Below are positions 1 to 7,978 of a stretch of DNA of 64,000 nt, one piece after another (within the stretch, counting starts at the first letter, position 1; every line of letters begins with the position of its first letter). This DNA comes from Amnibacterium sp. CER49 (lineage in GTDB: Bacteria; Actinomycetota; Actinomycetes; Actinomycetales; Microbacteriaceae), in NCBI RefSeq assembly GCF_029846255.1, contig NZ_JARVWQ010000002.1, positions 1,265,473-1,329,472 of the forward strand. Reading direction: 5' to 3'. The position numbers and the translations under genes were made by a program. A model generated the notes under the pieces. That model ran no database searches, was not told the origin of the DNA, and saw only the letters and a program-made list of their open reading frames with translations.

Positions 1-1185
1 ATCGGGCGCCGGGTGGGCCTGCCGCGACGGCTGCTCACGGTGATCGAGGGCGAGGGCCTGCTGAACGACGCCACCGCGCTCACCGTGTTCGGTGTCGCGG
101 TGGCCGCCGTGGCGGGGTCCGGCTTCTCCCTCGGCCTCGCCGTCGGCGACTTCCTGCTGTCCGCGGTCGGCGGTGTGGTGATCGGGGCCGGCATCGCGCT
201 GCTGCTCGGGATGATCCGTCCGCTCCGCGAGGACGCCGTCGCCGGTGCCGCGGTGTCGCTCGCGACGCCGTTCGTCGTCTACATCGTCGGCGAGGAGCTG
301 CACGTCTCGGGCGTGCTCGCCGTCGTCATCGCGGGGCTCGTCGCCGGCCACCGGCTGCCCCGCTCCGACACGGGCGCCTCCCGCCTGCAGGCCGCGGCCG
401 TCTGGCGGGTGCTCGACCTGCTGCTCGAGGGCTTCGTCTTCCTGCTGCTCGGCAACCAGCTGCCGGAGATCGTGCCGGCGCTCTCGCGCTACAGCGCCGG
501 GACCCTCGTCGGCGCCGTCCTCGTGACGCTCGCCGTCGCGCTGCTGCTGCGGCCGATCTGGCTCGCGCTGACGCAGCTGCTCCCCCGGCGGCTGCGGCTC
601 GCCGGCGACCGCGGCGCCCCGCGCCTCACCGCCGGCGAGCTCGTGCTGCTGTCGTGGTCCGGGACGCGCGGGGCGATCACGCTCGCGGCCGTCTACTCGC
701 TGCCCCTCGACTTCCCGCAGCGCGACCTGCTGCTCTTCTGCGCGTTCGTGCTCGTCGCCGTCACGCTGCTCGGGCAGGGGCTCACGTTCGCGCCGCTCGC
801 ACGTCGGCTCGGCATCCGGGCGAGCGCCGCGGACGGCATCCGCAGCCGCAACGAGGCCAGGCTCGCCGCCGTCGACGCGGCGCTCGCCCGGCTCGACGAC
901 GTGCAGGAGGTCCCCGAGGAGGCGCGCGCCGGCCTGCTGCGCGACCTCGAGGAGCGGCGGCGACGGTACGGGCGGCGGTTGGAGGTGCTCTCCGAGGCCG
1001 AGGAGGGCGAGCCGCAGGTGTCGTCCGACTACCTCGCCGCGCTCGGCGCCCGTCGAGCGATCCTGCAGGCCGAGCGCGACGAGCTGCTGCGGCGCCGCGA
1101 CGAGGGCATGCTCAGCGAACCCGACCTGCGCCGCCTGCAGGGCGAGCTCGACCACCAGGAGAGCCAGCTCCCGCCGATCCCCTGA
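1..1185 (+). CDS. Na+/H+ antiporter, CPA1 family (5' end outside window)
   Basis: The gene is open at base 1, so the N-terminal membrane helices are missing; 394 codons are visible. The segment carries the EGExLLND motif (about residues 13-20 of the visible part), characteristic of CPA1 sodium/proton exchangers and lying in the ion-binding core. Several hydrophobic helices follow up to about residue 270, including a SGTRGAITLAAVYSLPL stretch typical of the last transmembrane helices. A charged cytoplasmic tail of about 120 residues, rich in Arg, Glu and Leu, ends the protein and may form a regulatory coiled coil. Expected role: plasma-membrane exchange of Na+ for H+ in pH and salt homeostasis. 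The family is clear; the exact substrate (Na+, K+ or Li+) cannot be told. Confidence 0.9.
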   Translation: MGRRVGLPRRLLTVIEGEGLLNDATALTVFGVAVAAVAGSGFSLGLAVGDFLLSAVGGVVIGAGIALLLGMIRPLREDAVAGAAVSLATPFVVYIVGEELHVSGVLAVVIAGLVAGHRLPRSDTGASRLQAAAVWRVLDLLLEGFVFLLLGNQLPEIVPALSRYSAGTLVGAVLVTLAVALLLRPIWLALTQLLPRRLRLAGDRGAPRLTAGELVLLSWSGTRGAITLAAVYSLPLDFPQRDLLLFCAFVLVAVTLLGQGLTFAPLARRLGIRASAADGIRSRNEARLAAVDAALARLDDVQEVPEEARAGLLRDLEERRRRYGRRLEVLSEAEEGEPQVSSDYLAALGARRAILQAERDELLRRRDEGMLSEPDLRRLQGELDHQESQLPPIP

Positions 1186-1210
1186 CGCGTCCACCCCGCG
1201 AGGTGTGTGC

Positions 1211-1269
1211 GCCGTCGGGACGCATGGAGGCGTTCGAACCTGTACCGATGTCCCGGCTGCATGCGGAAG
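1211..1269. repeat. Intergenic palindrome-like element, related to the one at 12422-12480
   Basis: Begins with GCCGTCGGGAC and ends with GATGTCCCG, a short divergent stretch and GCATGCGGAAG. The element at 12422-12480 shares the first 11 bases, the 9-base GATGTCCCG block and the terminal 11-base block in the same order and at nearly the same spacing. This copy is an imperfect hairpin, the other a perfect one. It lies in the 200-bp gap between the antiporter and the next gene. A dispersed repeat or a conserved terminator are both possible. Confidence 0.5.
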
Positions 1270-1386
1270 GCACGGGGTCGGCCGGTTCCTTGGCGCGTTC
1301 CAACCCTGCTCCGCAGCGGCTGCGAGCGCTTCGGCGGACGGTTCCTGTTCGTCGTCGCACCGTGCGGCGGCGAAGGAAGGAGCACG

Positions 1387-1896
1387 ATGGCGGAGCAGAA
1401 CGGTGCCCGCAGGCGAACGGCGCTGCTCGTCGCGGGCGGCCTGCTCGCCGGCGGCGCGGCCGCGGGCGTGATCGGCGTGACCGCGGCGACGGCCTCGGGT
1501 GCGCCCAGCCTCACGTCGGCGGTGTCGTCGGGGAGCCCGCTGCCCGGCTACGGCCAGAGCGGCGAGGGCGGGTTCCCGTCCGGGTCGCACGGCCCGGGCG
1601 AGACCCTGGCCACGGGCAGCACGGCCGCAAAGCTGACGGCCGCGGCCCTGAAGGCGGTGCCGGGCGGCACGGTCCTCCGGGTCGAGACCGACTCGGGCGA
1701 CGCCGCCTACGAGGCGCACATGAAGAAGCCCGACGGCACCCTCGTGACGGTGAAGCTCGATTCGAGCCTCACGGTCACCGGCGTCGAGGACGGCATGGGC
1801 AAGGGCGGTCCCGGCGGCGCCGGCCCGCAGGGCGGCGGGTCCGGCACGGCCGGGCAGGCGCCCTCCGGCTCGCCGGCGAGCGGCTCGGCCACCTGA
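1387..1896 (+). CDS. Exported or membrane-anchored PepSY-like protein
   Basis: A 169-residue protein starting at an ATG preceded by a strong AAGGAAGGAG ribosome-binding site. Residues 1-10 are charged (RRR) and 11-37 hydrophobic and Ala/Gly-rich, giving a signal peptide or membrane anchor. Residues about 82-135 look like a single PepSY domain: an Ala-rich helix followed by strands with aromatic and Asp-Gly positions. The flanks (40-78 and 136-169) are low-complexity Gly/Ser/Pro, typical of surface proteins. PepSY domains are usually extracytoplasmic and linked to peptidase inhibition or ligand binding; the ligand here is unknown. The gene stands alone and is followed by a hairpin that could terminate it. 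Confidence 0.75.
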   Translation: MAEQNGARRRTALLVAGGLLAGGAAAGVIGVTAATASGAPSLTSAVSSGSPLPGYGQSGEGGFPSGSHGPGETLATGSTAAKLTAAALKAVPGGTVLRVETDSGDAAYEAHMKKPDGTLVTVKLDSSLTVTGVEDGMGKGGPGGAGPQGGGSGTAGQAPSGSPASGSAT

Positions 1897-1902
1897 CGGG
1901 CG

Positions 1903-1942
1903 GGCACCGCGTGCGGCGCCGACGCGTGCCGCACGCGGTGCC
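1903..1942. terminator. Perfect 15-bp inverted repeat, terminator-like
   Basis: GGCACCGCGTGCGGC at 1903-1917 is exactly mirrored by GCCGCACGCGGTGCC at 1928-1942 around a 10-base loop, starting 7 bases after the stop codon of the PepSY-like gene. No clear T-run follows, as is common for high-GC actinobacterial terminators. Confidence 0.6.
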
Positions 1943-1959
1943 TCCGATCCGCGGCGCCT

Positions 1960-2023
1960 CGCGCGGTGGGTGTGGCGCCGCGCGGTACGCATGCCCACCG
2001 CGCGACGCCACGAGTACCGCGCG
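1960..2023. repeat. Interleaved inverted repeats upstream of the kinase gene
   Basis: Three overlapping inverted repeats lie here: CGCGCGGTGGG (1960-1970) with CCCACCGCGCG (1994-2004); GTGGCG (1972-1977) with CGCCAC (2006-2011); and CGCGCGGTAC (1979-1988) with GTACCGCGCG (2014-2023). They cannot all pair at once, so alternative hairpins are possible. The block ends 36 bp before the next start codon. Function unknown; an attenuator-like switch or a mobile palindrome are both possible. Confidence 0.45.
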
Positions 2024-2058
2024 ACCTGGGACGGTCGACGCCCGGCAGACTGGACCCG

Positions 2059-2949
2059 ATGACGCGGGCCGCGATGCACGAGGGCGAGGTCGCTGTCGAC
2101 ACCGCGCTGGTGCGTCGGCTGCTCCGGGCCCAGGCGCCCCAGCTCGCCGGCCTGGCGATCGAGCCCGCCGCGACCTTCGGCACCGTGAACGCCGTGTTCC
2201 GCCTCGGCGACGCCCTCTCGGTTCGCCTGCCGCTGCTCGAGGACGGCGTCGCCGACCTCGATCGCGAGGCCGCCGTGCAGCCGCGCCTCGCGCCGCTCCT
2301 GCCGCTCGCCGTGCCCGCGGTGGTCCGGTTCGGCGATCCGGACGATCACTACCCGTACCGCTGGGCGATCTGCTCCTGGCTGCCGGGCTCGCCGCTCGGG
2401 CCGCCGGCGGACGACCACGAGGACATCGCCCGGGCGGAGGCGCTCGCCGGCTTCGTCGCCGCGATGCGCGCCGTCGACGTCACGGGCGCGCCGCGGGCCG
2501 GCCGTCCGCCGCTCGCCGAGCTCGCCGCTGACACGCGGGCGGCGCTCGAGGCGTCCGTCGAGCTCGATCGGGCCGCCGCGCTCGCCGCCTGGGACCGCGC
2601 CCTCGAGGCCCCGGTCTGGGACGGCCGCGCGACCTGGATCCACGCCGACCTGCTGCCTGGGAACCTGCTCGCGACGGAGGGCCGGCTGAGCGGCGTGATC
2701 GACTGGGGCGCGGCCGGCACCGGCGACCCCGCGCACGACCTCGTGCCCGCCTGGGCGGTGCTCGGCCCGGCCGGCCGACGCGCCTACCGGGAGCGGCTCG
2801 CGCCCGATGACGGCACGTGGGCGCGGGCGCGCGGCATCGCGCTGCACCAGGCCGCGATGGCGATCCCGTACTACCGCGACACGAACCCGGGCTTCGCCGC
2901 CGTCTGCCGGCGCACCGCCGAGCAGGTGCTGCTCGACCCCGAGGCCTAG
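2059..2949 (+). CDS. Aminoglycoside phosphotransferase (APH) family kinase
   Basis: A 296-residue protein with the protein-kinase-like APH fold. The catalytic loop WIHADLLPGNLL carries His195, Asp197 and Asn202, and the metal-binding IDWG motif carries Asp215. The N-lobe is less conserved, with a glycine-containing TFGTVNAVFRL nucleotide loop around residues 39-49. These enzymes phosphorylate aminoglycosides, macrolides, homoserine or other small hydroxyl compounds with ATP. Nothing here identifies the substrate, and most environmental members are not resistance genes. An ATG at 2074 is an alternative start; neither has a good Shine-Dalgarno, and an imperfect CAGACT box sits 7 bases before 2059. 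The last 4 bases overlap the convergent azlD-like gene. Confidence 0.85.
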   Translation: MTRAAMHEGEVAVDTALVRRLLRAQAPQLAGLAIEPAATFGTVNAVFRLGDALSVRLPLLEDGVADLDREAAVQPRLAPLLPLAVPAVVRFGDPDDHYPYRWAICSWLPGSPLGPPADDHEDIARAEALAGFVAAMRAVDVTGAPRAGRPPLAELAADTRAALEASVELDRAAALAAWDRALEAPVWDGRATWIHADLLPGNLLATEGRLSGVIDWGAAGTGDPAHDLVPAWAVLGPAGRRAYRERLAPDDGTWARARGIALHQAAMAIPYYRDTNPGFAAVCRRTAEQVLLDPEA

Positions 2950-3251
2950 GTCAGGGCGCGCAGCAGCGCCGCGACGACCGCCGCGGCGAGCACGACCACG
3001 AGGAACGGCGCCCGCAGCGCGAGCAGCACCGCGGCGACCGCGAGGGCCGGCACCCGCGCGTCGAGCACGAAGGCGCGGCCCGCGGCGAAGGCCTGCGTGA
3101 CGACGAGCCCGGTGAGCAGCGCCACCGGCAGCAGGTCGAGCGTCCGCCGCGCGGGCGCCGGCTCGAACAGCTTCGGCGGCACGAGGTAGCCGGTCACCTT
3201 GAGCGCGAGGCAGGCGACCGACGCGGCCATCACCGCGGCCCAGGTGCTCAC
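2946..3251 (-). CDS. azlD: AzlD-family branched-chain amino-acid transport subunit
   Basis: A 101-residue protein made almost wholly of three or four hydrophobic helices, the usual size and shape of AzlD, the small partner of the AzlC permease. AzlCD pairs export branched-chain amino acids and some analogues through the cytoplasmic membrane. The GTG start overlaps the stop codon of the upstream azlC-like gene by 4 bases (GTGA), which argues strongly for translational coupling and a two-subunit transporter. Upstream in-frame codons exist but would run into azlC in another frame, so the GTG at 3251 is preferred. Confidence 0.88.
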   Translation of the reverse strand: MSTWAAVMAASVACLALKVTGYLVPPKLFEPAPARRTLDLLPVALLTGLVVTQAFAAGRAFVLDARVPALAVAAVLLALRAPFLVVVLAAAVVAALLRALT

Positions 3252-3937
3252 GCCGCCGCCTTCGGGCCGAGCAGGTTCGTCGCGCCGACGACGATCGCGA
3301 CGACGACCGTGAGCAGCACGGGGACCCCGGCGGGCAGCGCCGGCACGAGAGCGGCGGCGAGCACGGCCGACGCGGCGGCGACGGCGCGGGCCTGCCGCTT
3401 CGCGAGCCGCGGCCAGAGGAGGGCGAGGAACGCGGCGGCCGCCGCGGCGTCGAGACCGAAGGCCCGCACGTCGCCGAGCAGGTTCCCGAGCAGCGCGCCG
3501 ATCAGGGTCGTGAGGTTCCACCCGAGGTAGACCGTCGCGCCGGTCACCCAGAAGCCGAGCCGCTGCAGCCGCGGCTCGGTCTGGGCGATGGCGACGGCGG
3601 TCGACTCGTCGATCGTCAGCTGCGCGGCGGCGAGCGCGCGCAGGGGCCGGTAGCGCAGCAGCGGCGCGAGCCGGACGGCGTAGAAGAGGTTGCGGCTGCC
3701 GAGCAGCGCCGCGCTCGTCACGCCGATCCCCGCCGCCGCAGCGCCGCCCGTGGCGAGCACGCCGATCAGCGCGAACTGGGATCCGCCCGAGAACAGCACG
3801 AGGCTGAGGAAGCAGGTCTGGGCGACGTCGAGCCCGGAGAGCACGGACAGCGCGCCGAACGAGACGCCGTAGGCGGCGGTGGCGAGCCCGACCGCGAGCC
3901 CCTGCCGGACGACCCGTGCGGTGTCGCGCTCCCCCAT
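3248..3937 (-). CDS. azlC: AzlC-family branched-chain amino-acid permease
   Basis: A 229-residue membrane protein with the AzlC N-terminal pattern (Gly-rich first helix, then LSVLSGLDVAQTCFLSL and the GGSQFALIGV motif, about residues 30-60). Several further Ala/Leu-rich helices follow, with a conserved TIDES segment around residue 108. It is the large subunit of the AzlCD exporter and is coupled to azlD by a GTGA overlap. A TAGGGT -10-like box sits 8 bases before the ATG with no Shine-Dalgarno between, so the mRNA is probably leaderless. The exact substrate is inferred from the family only. Confidence 0.9.
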   Translation of the reverse strand: MGERDTARVVRQGLAVGLATAAYGVSFGALSVLSGLDVAQTCFLSLVLFSGGSQFALIGVLATGGAAAAGIGVTSAALLGSRNLFYAVRLAPLLRYRPLRALAAAQLTIDESTAVAIAQTEPRLQRLGFWVTGATVYLGWNLTTLIGALLGNLLGDVRAFGLDAAAAAAFLALLWPRLAKRQARAVAAASAVLAAALVPALPAGVPVLLTVVVAIVVGATNLLGPKAAA

Positions 3938-3945
3938 CGCATCCG

Positions 3946-3951
3946 ACCCTA
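3946..3951 (-). promoter_or_regulatory. -10 box of a leaderless promoter (azlC)
   Basis: TAGGGT on the minus strand, 8 bases before the ATG of azlC. It matches the TAnnnT hexamer that, 6-8 bases upstream of a start codon, marks leaderless transcripts in actinobacteria. Confidence 0.5.
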
Positions 3952-4629
3952 GGGCTTGGCCGGCGAGGGCTCAGGACGGGTCAGCCGCAGCATCCGGTCG
4001 GCCCCGACCTGGAACTCGTAGGGCACCCGCTCCACCGCCGCGTCGACGCCGTCGGCGCGCAGCCGGAGGAGCAGCGGCTCGAGGAACGGCACGGGGTCGC
4101 CCCTGCCCTGCGTCACGAGCGGGAAGACGCGGACCTCCGCCGCGACCCGGAGCAGCTCGCGCAGCGCCGCCTCGTGCCACGCCTCGTCGAAGCGATCGGA
4201 CCAGGTGAAGAGCAGGTGCGAGCAGAGCGCGAGGTCGAAGGCGGCGACGGTGAACGGCAGGTCGGGCAGCGCCCCCGGCACGTAGCGCTCCGGATGCCGC
4301 TCGAGGTCGTCCGCGAAGGCGGAGAGCGCCCCGGTCCGCAGCGACGAGCGCCGCTCGGGCGTCCCGTACCAGCGCCAGGTGAAGCGGCCGTCGTGGGCGT
4401 CGACGATGGCGGCGCCCTCCCGCTGCGCGGCCTCGGCGGCCGCTCGCAACCGGCCCCGCGGCTCCGCGTAGACCGGGTCGACGGCGGTCACGTCGGCGCC
4501 CGCGTCCGCAGCCGCGGCGGTGAAGCCCGAGGCGCCGGCCGAGCAGTCGAGGATGCGGCCGCGCAGGTCGTGCTCGCTCAGCGCGAAGAACGCGGCGTAC
4601 TCCTCGAACGACCGCGACGTGACGAGCAC
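3949..4629 (-). CDS. SAM-dependent methyltransferase, class I
   Basis: A 226-residue soluble protein with a Rossmann methyltransferase core. Motif I is GRILDCSAGASGFTAAAAD (about residues 24-42), followed by the acidic DVTAVD strand end (46-51) expected to bind the ribose of S-adenosylmethionine. Later segments (LALCSHLLFTW, then ELLRVAAEVRVFPLV) resemble motifs IV-VI. The acceptor cannot be recognised. The GTG start is preceded by TAGCGT with a 6-base gap, again suggesting a leaderless mRNA. The gene is followed 12 bp on by azlC in the same direction, but azlC seems to have its own promoter. Confidence 0.8.
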   Translation of the reverse strand: MLVTSRSFEEYAAFFALSEHDLRGRILDCSAGASGFTAAAADAGADVTAVDPVYAEPRGRLRAAAEAAQREGAAIVDAHDGRFTWRWYGTPERRSSLRTGALSAFADDLERHPERYVPGALPDLPFTVAAFDLALCSHLLFTWSDRFDEAWHEAALRELLRVAAEVRVFPLVTQGRGDPVPFLEPLLLRLRADGVDAAVERVPYEFQVGADRMLRLTRPEPSPAKP

Positions 4630-4635
4630 CCGACC

Positions 4636-4641
4636 ACGCTA
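4636..4641 (-). promoter_or_regulatory. -10 box of a leaderless promoter (methyltransferase)
   Basis: TAGCGT on the minus strand, 6 bases before the GTG start at 4629; no ribosome-binding site lies between. Confidence 0.5.
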
Positions 4642-4694
4642 CGGCTCCGTCCGCGCCCAGGCCTTCGGCCTCTGGTCCCCCTGTGGGTGCTGAC

Positions 4695-4700
4695 TAACGT
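4695..4700 (+). promoter_or_regulatory. -10 box of a leaderless promoter (SGNH hydrolase)
   Basis: TAACGT, 7 bases before the ATG at 4708; the gap (CCGGCGC) is not a Shine-Dalgarno sequence. Confidence 0.5.
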
Positions 4701-4707
4701 CCGGCGC

Positions 4708-5481
4708 ATGCACCCCTCCCCCCTCCGCACCCGGCTGCTCGCCGGCCTCGGCGCGCTCCTCGCCACCGCCGGCCTCGTGGCCGGCTCCGCCCTCCCCGCC
4801 GCGGCCGAGACCGCTCACCGCCACCCGATCGCCTACGTGGCGCTCGGCGACTCCTACGCCGCAGGGCAGGCCACCGACTGCACGCACACGGCCTCGAGCT
4901 ACCCCCTGCGGCTCGACCGGCTGCCGCGCATCCGGCTCGTCCACGACGTCACGTGCGCCGCCGCGACGACCGCGGACGTCGCCGGCACCCAGCTCGCCGC
5001 GCTGAGCCCGCGCACCCGGCTCGTCACGGTGACCGTCGGCGCTGACGACCTCGACGTCGCCGGCCTCGAGGCCGTCTGCGCGCCGGCACCGTCCTCCACG
5101 GACTGCCTGAACGCGATCCGGACGCGCGAGGCCGAGCTGCCGCAGCTGGGCTCCCGGCTCGTCGCGGCCTACGGCGCGATCGCCGCCGCCGCGCCGCACG
5201 CGCGGATCCTCGTGACCGGCTACCCGACGCTCGTCTCGTCCGGTCCGCTGGCCACCGCGGAGTCGGCGCTCAACAGCACGATCCAGGCCGCTGTCACCGC
5301 GGCCCGGACTGCGGGCGCCCACATCCGGTTCGTGCCGCTCGACTTCACCGGGCACACGGTCGACTCGGCGGACCCGTGGTTCGTGCTGTCGGGGCCGAAC
5401 ATCTTCCACCCGAACTGCGCCGGCGACCGGGCGATCGCGCGCGCGATCGCGCACGCGATCCACGAGTGGTGGGAGGACTGA
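4708..5481 (+). CDS. Secreted SGNH/GDSL-family hydrolase
   Basis: A 257-residue protein with a clear signal peptide (charged residues at 8-9, hydrophobic 10-30, cleavage probably after AAA near residue 33). The block I motif is ALGDSYAAG with the predicted nucleophile Ser49; block V is HPN with the catalytic His234 near the C terminus. Block III, normally GGND, reads GADD, an unusual change in the oxyanion-hole Asn position. The Cys residues fit disulphides outside the cell. Such enzymes are esterases or lipases on lipid or acylated sugar substrates; the substrate is not known. A TAACGT box 7 bases before the ATG suggests a leaderless transcript. Confidence 0.87.
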   Translation: MHPSPLRTRLLAGLGALLATAGLVAGSALPAAAETAHRHPIAYVALGDSYAAGQATDCTHTASSYPLRLDRLPRIRLVHDVTCAAATTADVAGTQLAALSPRTRLVTVTVGADDLDVAGLEAVCAPAPSSTDCLNAIRTREAELPQLGSRLVAAYGAIAAAAPHARILVTGYPTLVSSGPLATAESALNSTIQAAVTAARTAGAHIRFVPLDFTGHTVDSADPWFVLSGPNIFHPNCAGDRAIARAIAHAIHEWWED

Positions 5482-5506
5482 GCGCGATGTGCGCCCGACG
5501 CCGGCC

Positions 5507-7063
5507 CTACTGGTAGCTGATGAGGTCCGGCGTCGGGTGCACCTCGCGCATCGTCTGCCCGGGCGTCAGCATCGGGTGATCGACCTTCAGGAAGTTCTTC
5601 CAGCCCCAGCCGGCGAGCCCGGCGGGCGGGTCGCGCAGCACGGCCGCCCACGTCTGCTGCTTGTCGGGCTGCACGCCCTGGCCGTCGACGTGGATCACGA
5701 GGTCGAGCTGCGGGCGGCTCACGATGCTCGTGCGGTCCTGGAGCATCGTCAGCCGGAACTCGTGCAGCACGAACAGCTTGGGCGGCAGGCCGCGGTCGCG
5801 CACGAGGCCGGCGAGCCACGCGGAGGTCCGGTTCACCTCGGCGGCCGACACCCGGCCGATCTGCTCGAGCGGCTTCTGGGAGGGGCCGAGGCGCCACTCC
5901 GGGTCGAGCGCGAGCCCCACCCCCGGTCGCTCGAGCAGCGCCTGGTAGTGCTTCGCCTGGGTCAGGAAGTCGGATCGACCGGGCTGCAGGTCGAGCACCA
6001 CGGAGACGTGCGCCTTCGCCGCGGCGTCGAGGTAGGGGCGGATCGAGTCGGCGGGCAGCTCCGAGGAGTAGTCGCCGTCGGCGCCGGGGCTCCCGGCGGC
6101 GAGCGTCGTGATGATCTCGAGCATCGGCACGACGGGCTTCGGGGACAGCGGCCGGTACTGCGCCGCGAGGTCCTGGACGCGGCGGATGGTCGCGTCGACG
6201 CCCTGCCTGCCCAGCACGCCGAGCACCGGGATGCCGGGGGCGCCGTAGAGCGCGACGAACCGGCGGTCGGGAAGCGGGCGCTGACCGCCGCCCGGCAGCT
6301 CGTAGCCGCTCCGCGCGGCGCGCACCGCCCAGTCCCGCGTCGACGGGTCGTGGGCGAAGGCGGAGCCGACGAGCAGCACCGGCGCGTCGTGGTGCGCGCG
6401 GAGCGCCGCGTCGAGGGCCGCGGACCGGGAGAGGTCGGTGCCGGCGTCGACGACGGTGGCGCCGGCCGCGGCCGCCGTCGCGGCCACCGCCCGTTCACCG
6501 GAGGGATCGGCCAGCACCGCGATCGTGCGGCTCGGCGGGACGGGGCGCGGCGCGGCCTGCACCGACCCGCCCGGCACGACGGCGACCCCGGGCGGCAGGG
6601 TGGCGCTGACCGATCCGACCAGGGTCACCCACCGCACCCCGAGGCGTTGCAGCTCGCCGCTCAGCGTCACCCGGGCGGCGGCGTCGGCCGGGGCGGGCGC
6701 GAGCAGCATGGGCACGTGCAGGCGAGCGGCGAGCGGTGCGGCCGCACGCTCATCGGCGGGGGTCGACCCCGCGAGCACCGCGCCCGGCGCGGAGGCGAAC
6801 AGCGTCCGGCTCACCTCGAGGGCGCGATCCGCGGCGGACCCCGCCGTCAGGGCGCGCGTGGAGCCCGTGACGGCGAGCGCGAGGCGGGCCGGTGGTGCCG
6901 CGGCCGGCGACGCGGGCGCGAGGGCCGAGGTCCGCCCGGAGGCCTGCGGCGTGCAGCCGGTGACCGCCGCGACCGCGGCGAGGCCCGCCAGGGTCGCGGA
7001 CGCGACCACCATCCGCAGCCCCCCACGCACCCGCTCGACGGTAGCAAGGAGGCGGGACGACAC
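5507..7063 (-). CDS. Putative lipoprotein of unknown function, 518 residues
   Basis: The N terminus (basic residues, then a hydrophobic stretch ending AAVTGC near residue 37) fits a lipobox, so the mature protein is probably a lipoprotein on the outer face of the membrane. Residues about 65-250 contain repeated strands and phrases such as VLLVGS and MLLAPAPAD that recall cell-wall-binding repeat 2 (CWB2) modules; this is a weak match by eye. The C-terminal half (about 265-515) looks like an enzyme-type alpha/beta domain, with VVLDLQPGRSDFL, GLALDPEWRL and LVIHVDGQG strands. I do not recognise a named family. The GTG start lies 3 bases after the epimerase stop codon, so this is the last gene of a three-gene operon. 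An in-frame ATG at 7012 would lose the basic n-region. Confidence 0.65.
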   Translation of the reverse strand: MSSRLLATVERVRGGLRMVVASATLAGLAAVAAVTGCTPQASGRTSALAPASPAAAPPARLALAVTGSTRALTAGSAADRALEVSRTLFASAPGAVLAGSTPADERAAAPLAARLHVPMLLAPAPADAAARVTLSGELQRLGVRWVTLVGSVSATLPPGVAVVPGGSVQAAPRPVPPSRTIAVLADPSGERAVAATAAAAGATVVDAGTDLSRSAALDAALRAHHDAPVLLVGSAFAHDPSTRDWAVRAARSGYELPGGGQRPLPDRRFVALYGAPGIPVLGVLGRQGVDATIRRVQDLAAQYRPLSPKPVVPMLEIITTLAAGSPGADGDYSSELPADSIRPYLDAAAKAHVSVVLDLQPGRSDFLTQAKHYQALLERPGVGLALDPEWRLGPSQKPLEQIGRVSAAEVNRTSAWLAGLVRDRGLPPKLFVLHEFRLTMLQDRTSIVSRPQLDLVIHVDGQGVQPDKQQTWAAVLRDPPAGLAGWGWKNFLKVDHPMLTPGQTMREVHPTPDLISYQ

Positions 7064-7066
7064 GCG

Positions 7067-7978
7067 TCAGACGGCCCTGAGCGTCCACTCCGCGACGTGG
7101 CGGTCGCCGGGCTCGAGCACCACGAGGTCGTCGCCGGAGTTGAAGGCGTCGGGCGGGCAGGTCATCGGCTCGACCGCGAGGCCCCGGCGGTTCCAGTCCG
7201 GCTCGGGGCGATCGCCGGTGTGGATCTGCACCCAGCCGCAGCCTGCGCCCCAGACCATCTCGGCACCGTGCCCGTCGTCCGCGAGCAGGCGCACCCGTGC
7301 GATCCCCTGGTCGTCGCGCACGAGGTCCGTGAACGCGTGGTCGAGGAACGCCGACCCGATGCGCCGGGGCGAGCGGTAGTCGAACTCGGTGCCGTCGATT
7401 TCGGATCGGCCGACGGGCACGAGGCGGTCGTCGACCTCGAGCACGGTGATGGCGTTGAACTCGAGGGTCCAGTCGTCCACGCGACCGGGGCCCGCCACGA
7501 CGTACGGATGCCCGGAGGTGCCGTACGGCGCGCGGGTGTCGCCGGTGTTGACCGACTCGATGCGCGTGGTGAGCGCTGACCCGGCGAGCTCGTAGGTGAC
7601 GGTCGTCTCGATGCGGAACGGGTAGCCGGCCTGCGCCGGCACCACGCCGCGGAGCACGGCCCGCGTCGCCTCGGCCTCCTCGACGGCGAAGTCGAGCCAG
7701 ACGGCGAGCCCGTGCAGCGCGTGCCCGCGATCCGGCTCGGTCAGCGCGAGCTGGTGGTCGACGCCCTCGAAGCGGTAGCGGCCGTCGACGACCCGGTTCG
7801 GCCAGGGCACGAGTGCCGCCCCGCGGTACAGCGGCCGCACCTCGTCCTCCCCGTACGGGACGACGAGGTCGCTGCCGGCGACCGTGAACGCGCGCAGGGA
7901 AGCGCCGACCGACGCGACGTCGACGACCGCGTCGCCGTCCGTCAGCCGGACCTGCGTCCCCGATAGCGGCTCGCTCAC
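7067..7978 (-). CDS. Aldose 1-epimerase (galactose mutarotase-like)
   Basis: A 303-residue cytoplasmic protein of the galactose-mutarotase fold. The catalytic histidines are visible in GHALHGLAVW (His89 region) and in GTSGHPYVV further on, and the general-base glutamate in LAVEPMTCPPDAF near the C terminus. It interconverts alpha and beta anomers of aldohexoses. The GTG start overlaps the stop codon of the upstream aldo/keto reductase by 4 bases (GTGA), so the two are co-translated. The start is fixed by this overlap and by the normal family length. Confidence 0.9.
   Translation of the reverse strand: MSEPLSGTQVRLTDGDAVVDVASVGASLRAFTVAGSDLVVPYGEDEVRPLYRGAALVPWPNRVVDGRYRFEGVDHQLALTEPDRGHALHGLAVWLDFAVEEAEATRAVLRGVVPAQAGYPFRIETTVTYELAGSALTTRIESVNTGDTRAPYGTSGHPYVVAGPGRVDDWTLEFNAITVLEVDDRLVPVGRSEIDGTEFDYRSPRRIGSAFLDHAFTDLVRDDQGIARVRLLADDGHGAEMVWGAGCGWVQIHTGDRPEPDWNRRGLAVEPMTCPPDAFNSGDDLVVLEPGDRHVAEWTLRAV

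Noticed and set aside
2059..2949. Calling the APH-fold kinase an aminoglycoside-resistance gene
   Set aside because: Kinase motifs are clear, but substrate residues cannot be judged and most chromosomal relatives are not resistance enzymes.
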